In this document: positions 61,062 to 64,000 of the stretch, piece after piece | Layout: each line of letters opens with the position of its first letter | Position numbering within the stretch: position 1 is the stretch's first letter | DNA from: Panorpa germanica | Lineage: Eukaryota > Arthropoda > Insecta > Mecoptera > Panorpidae | NCBI GenBank assembly: GCA_963678705.1 | Contig: OY783217.1 | Span: 3,906,001-3,970,000 of the forward strand | Direction: 5' to 3' | DNA: 64,000 nucleotides | Program-made: the position numbers and the translations under genes | Notes under the pieces: generated by a model | What the model was told of the DNA's origin: nothing | The model's database searches: none | What the model saw: the letters and a program-made list of their open reading frames with translations, nothing else

Positions 61062-63441
61062 TTATGAAACTAGAGGCCGAGAATCTCGATGTTGCGTTTG
61101 AGATGATCCTTGGGCGTTTGCAAAGAGAGTACCCTGGTACATAACGCCATTCAGCTCCATAGAAACGACTAGTTGTTGGCCTCCATTGATGCTATCTACT
61201 GGGATGAATTAAAGATAGAATTAAATTTGAAAATATTGTCCATGTACACAATTTAAGCATACATTAGTTAACAAATATATATATTATTTCTAAAATAAAA
61301 TTATTTGATTTATACCTTTGCTAGCAATCTTAAAATTAGCTCCAAATGAAAGCGGATTTAGATTCTTTTCCGGTGAAACGATTTCTTCATCAGTATCTTC
61401 ACGAATTCCATTGCTTGTACTAGTATGCCCTCGTTTGGCTGGAGGTGGTGGTAGAAGATCACTATCTGGCAATTCACGTTTGAAGCTTGTAATTGGAGTA
61501 CTTGAAGTATGGGCTTCTGGGGCATCACTCAGATTTAAAGCTTCCCTACGAGATATAAAGTAAATCATTTTCATTAAATTCAAGTTTATAAATAAACAAA
61601 AATAAATTCTGTTCCAATTCAACTTCAAAGATCATTTTATAATTTCGACTGGCAATTAGTACGACAAACGGATTTGCTGGGTTTTCTTTCTTAGTAAAGA
61701 CATAGGGACCTATTTTGTAAAAGTTTACTTAAACTAAGCTATGCAATTTTATACAAACCTATCAGAAGACCTTAAATAGAGAGTAAAATGGATCCCATAC
61801 CTTGAAACTGGCATAAGTAGCCTAATTTGTAAATTATAGGGCTTTGAAAAATCGTCAGAAGTTAACAGACGTCAGGTAAGCAGTTACAAAATAGGTCCTA
61901 TAGTTTATACAAATTGTGATTTTAAAATATTTTTACTATAAACATTACTCTACGACTTTTTCTCAACACGGAGCAATGAAGAATAATTACAAATCTATTG
62001 GTGTTATGAAACATTCGTTCTAACTGGCTAAGGTTAATAACTATTTGCAAATATTATTTTAAGTTTAGTGAAAATGTTTTTATGAATTCCATTCAAAATT
62101 CAAAAGTTATTCAATGTTTTCTTTACATCGCATATGCAATTAAGCTAATATTTAAACCATAAAATATGCTTTGAAATTTACCTTTGTGGTTCTTGTGCAT
62201 TTGGTGGAGATTTTGATTTATCTCTAACAGAATTTGGTGGAGATGTGTTGTTCATGTAATAATTGTTTAATAACATATTTTGAACACGTGATAATTCTAA
62301 AGCATTGATAGCATCTCTAGAAGTGATTTCTGTGGTCGGACTACGTGCATGGAGTCTGCCGTTATAGAGTTCAGTGTGTTGCAGTATTTTAAGGTATTCC
62401 ATCATGTGTGCTTCTTGAATTGCTGGAGTTGTTCCATGAGCGGCATGAGCCATTGCTGCACGGCTTTGTTGTAGATGTGCTTGCTGCTGATGTGTTACCA
62501 GTGCCAGTGGTGTCATCGGGTGTGTTAATTGTAAACTTGGTGGTATTGGGCTTCGCTGTGTAGAAGGCTGTGAAAGTTTCATCTTTTAAAAAAATTACTA
62601 AATTTCACAGTTTCAAAATATCCACTAAAACTTATCTATAGAGTTAAAGGAACATAACAATTAAATGGGTTTGTGTCCTCATTTTTTAGTGGTCGATTTT
62701 TCAATTGTTGATTGAAATTGATGTTAATAAAAATCTAAATATTGACGGAGATATGGCAATTAAAAATTTGAATTGTAGTTTTAGCACTAGAAATGGTCGG
62801 CCATATTTGTATGACGAGAAATGCATTTTAACGTCAGTTATTTGTTGAGTAGGTCAGTGGTTATGTTTTGTAGCTGTTGGTAGTCAAATAATCGAGTCAA
62901 GTCAAAGAATAATAAGTTTTTATTTTATTTAATCCTATTACGGCAGACATAATATTGGAATTTTATTGTTCCTTGAAATAGCTGTAAATAATATTTGATA
63001 TTTTGATATATAAATACATATAGCAGAGATTTATGAGCTGTAAGGTTGTGATGTCACATGCATTTGAAATGTGTACAACGTTGAATCCTTTTAATAATTA
63101 AAGAGACAAAATGATTTTTTTAACTGTTAATATCTCTTAACATATTAGGAGTTATTAAAAAATAATTGAACATTTGAAGTTCTAGTAACCCACTTTATCA
63201 ATATATAGTACACTGTTATAGAAATTAAGACATAGGACACAATCCCATCCCATTGCCAGATAGTTAAAAATGTTTTCATTTGAAACTTACCAGCTGCATC
63301 TGATTTTGCATTTGGTTCTCATAATTTCCATATGACGATCGCCTTCCCTCGCGTCTGTTTCCATCAATGGCCGCTTGGAGCTCTTGCGGCGTGCTAAGAT
63401 TCTTCTTCTCGCACTCATACGGATATAGATACTTCATATAT
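61062..63441 (-). CDS. retn: Retained / dead ringer (ARID3 family), 3' part of gene
   Basis: Sequence-specific nuclear regulator of the ARID3 family, active in embryonic patterning and neural identity in flies. Four exons in transcription order: 63441-63291, 62582-62182, 61545-61316, 61198-61062 (255 codons, all phases agree). The first has the C-terminal end of the ARID DNA-binding domain (Y-M-K-Y-L-Y-P-Y-E-C-E-K, then E-L-Q-A-A-I-D-G-N-R-R-E-G-R-R). The second is Gln/His/Pro-rich with a segment E-I-T-S-R-D-A-I-N-A-L-E-L-S-R. The third has a Ser/Pro-rich nuclear-type segment (P-P-P-P-A-K-R). The last two encode the REKLES-type region: F-K-I-A-S-K-V-D-S-I-N-G-G-Q-Q-L-V-V then S-M-E-L-N-G-V-M-Y-Q-G-T-L-F-A. 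The stop is at 61062-61064. Upstream exons are outside the window. Confidence 0.92.
61705..61898. mobile_element. Short TIR element with TA target duplication in a retn intron
   Basis: The left end GGGACCTATTTTGTAA and the right end TTACAAAATAGGTCC are inverse complements, flanked by TA at 61703-61704 and 61899-61900. It is 194 bp with no coding capacity. A partial relative (GTAGTTTACGGACGTCAG, TTAACAGTTACAAAA) lies near 58680-58720. Confidence 0.7.
62664..63250 (-). mobile_element. Family 1 TIR element, copy F, in a retn intron
   Basis: It starts AATGGGTTTGTGTCCT and ends AGGACACAATCCCAT, in the same orientation as copy D. The interior lacks about 40 bp near 62725 relative to copy D. It fills most of the 708-bp intron between the exons ending at 62582 and starting at 63291. 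Confidence 0.8.
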
Positions 63442-64000
63442 CTGTAAACAAATAAGGCACAATTATGTTAATGTAGTAACAACCTGCATTCAAACTAAAC
63501 ATACATTTATCATTAATTTTTTTTTTAAGTAGCTAAGTATTCATTTGATATTACTTCTTTTTTAAAATATATTATTTAATAAAATGAATGTATGTAAAAG
63601 CGTAGGCGAGAAGCTGAATATTTAAAATTTAAATAAATACACTAAAATATATTAATATATTCATATATAAAAGTATTTATTATTATTTAAATTTCTTTTT
63701 AGGTTTTTAATTTTCTTAAGTTTGTTGACATTAAGATGTATTGACATAAGTGATGAGGTTAGGATTCGGAGTTGTGTTGTAAAATCGTAGCTTACGCATT
63801 TTAAGATTTATCTAGTGAGACACAGGCGTCATTTTCTATGTACTGTATCTTTTAAATTTAAGGTTATGATAGAATACAGAAACTATTGTTGATTAGAAAA
63901 CTGTTGTTAAAAAAAAGACTAGTCGTGCACTTTGGGTAGCCTGATATTTTTTTTCATGATTTGAGGAGGGCGCTACCATCTTGTCAATTATTTTGTTTCT
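63442..64000. other. retn intron, running off the window
   Basis: AT-rich sequence upstream (in transcript terms) of the ARID exon. The incoming exon must end in phase 1. No further exon is recognised before the window ends. Confidence 0.6.

Overview
The window is AT-rich nuclear DNA from an animal, almost certainly an insect. Every gene is split by short spliceosomal introns, the gene set is metazoan (follistatin, GON4L/Mute, ninjurin, LRRGUK-like, Ric, N6-methyl-AMP deaminase, Retained/ARID3), Ric and Retained are closest to their insect forms, and the intergenic DNA is full of short non-autonomous transposons. The order cannot be told from the sequence alone. Exon boundaries below were read by hand from splice sites, frame and family similarity. 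The complete models (Mute, ninjurin isoforms, LRRGUK genes 1 and 3, Ric, ADAL) all close in phase.

Layout. 1-8.05 kb: intergenic or intronic, with tRNA-derived SINE-like pieces, an AT microsatellite and two MITEs. 8.06-9.54 kb (+): the last two exons of a follistatin-like gene. 9.78-11.33 kb: two tandem Helitron-like copies. 14.1-21.3 kb (+): a 20-exon GON4L/Mute gene of about 1727 aa. 22.4-31.0 kb (-): ninjurin, converging on Mute. Its two upstream exons are followed by a series of interchangeable last exons. A recent tandem duplication (17.39-22.82 kb copied to 22.84-25.12 kb, with an internal deletion) has doubled one of those last exons and left a broken fragment of Mute. 36.4-44.5 kb (+): a cluster of LRR plus guanylate-kinase-like genes with three LRR exons but only two kinase exons. 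45.7-49.5 kb: a fold-back element built of about 147-bp satellite monomers arranged head to head. 51.0-52.5 kb (+): Ric/RIT small GTPase, including a GC-AG intron. 55.5-56.9 kb (-): ADAL-type deaminase. 61.1-63.4 kb (-): the 3' part of retained (dead ringer), running out of the window.

No operon logic applies; these are independent eukaryotic genes. The points of most interest are architectural. Ninjurin appears to choose among four distinct C-terminal membrane hairpins through alternative last exons. The LRRGUK cluster may pair two LRR first exons with one shared kinase exon. A long inverted satellite array could fold into a very long hairpin if transcribed. None of this is supported by transcript data here; the claims rest on splice signals, phase and alignment by eye.
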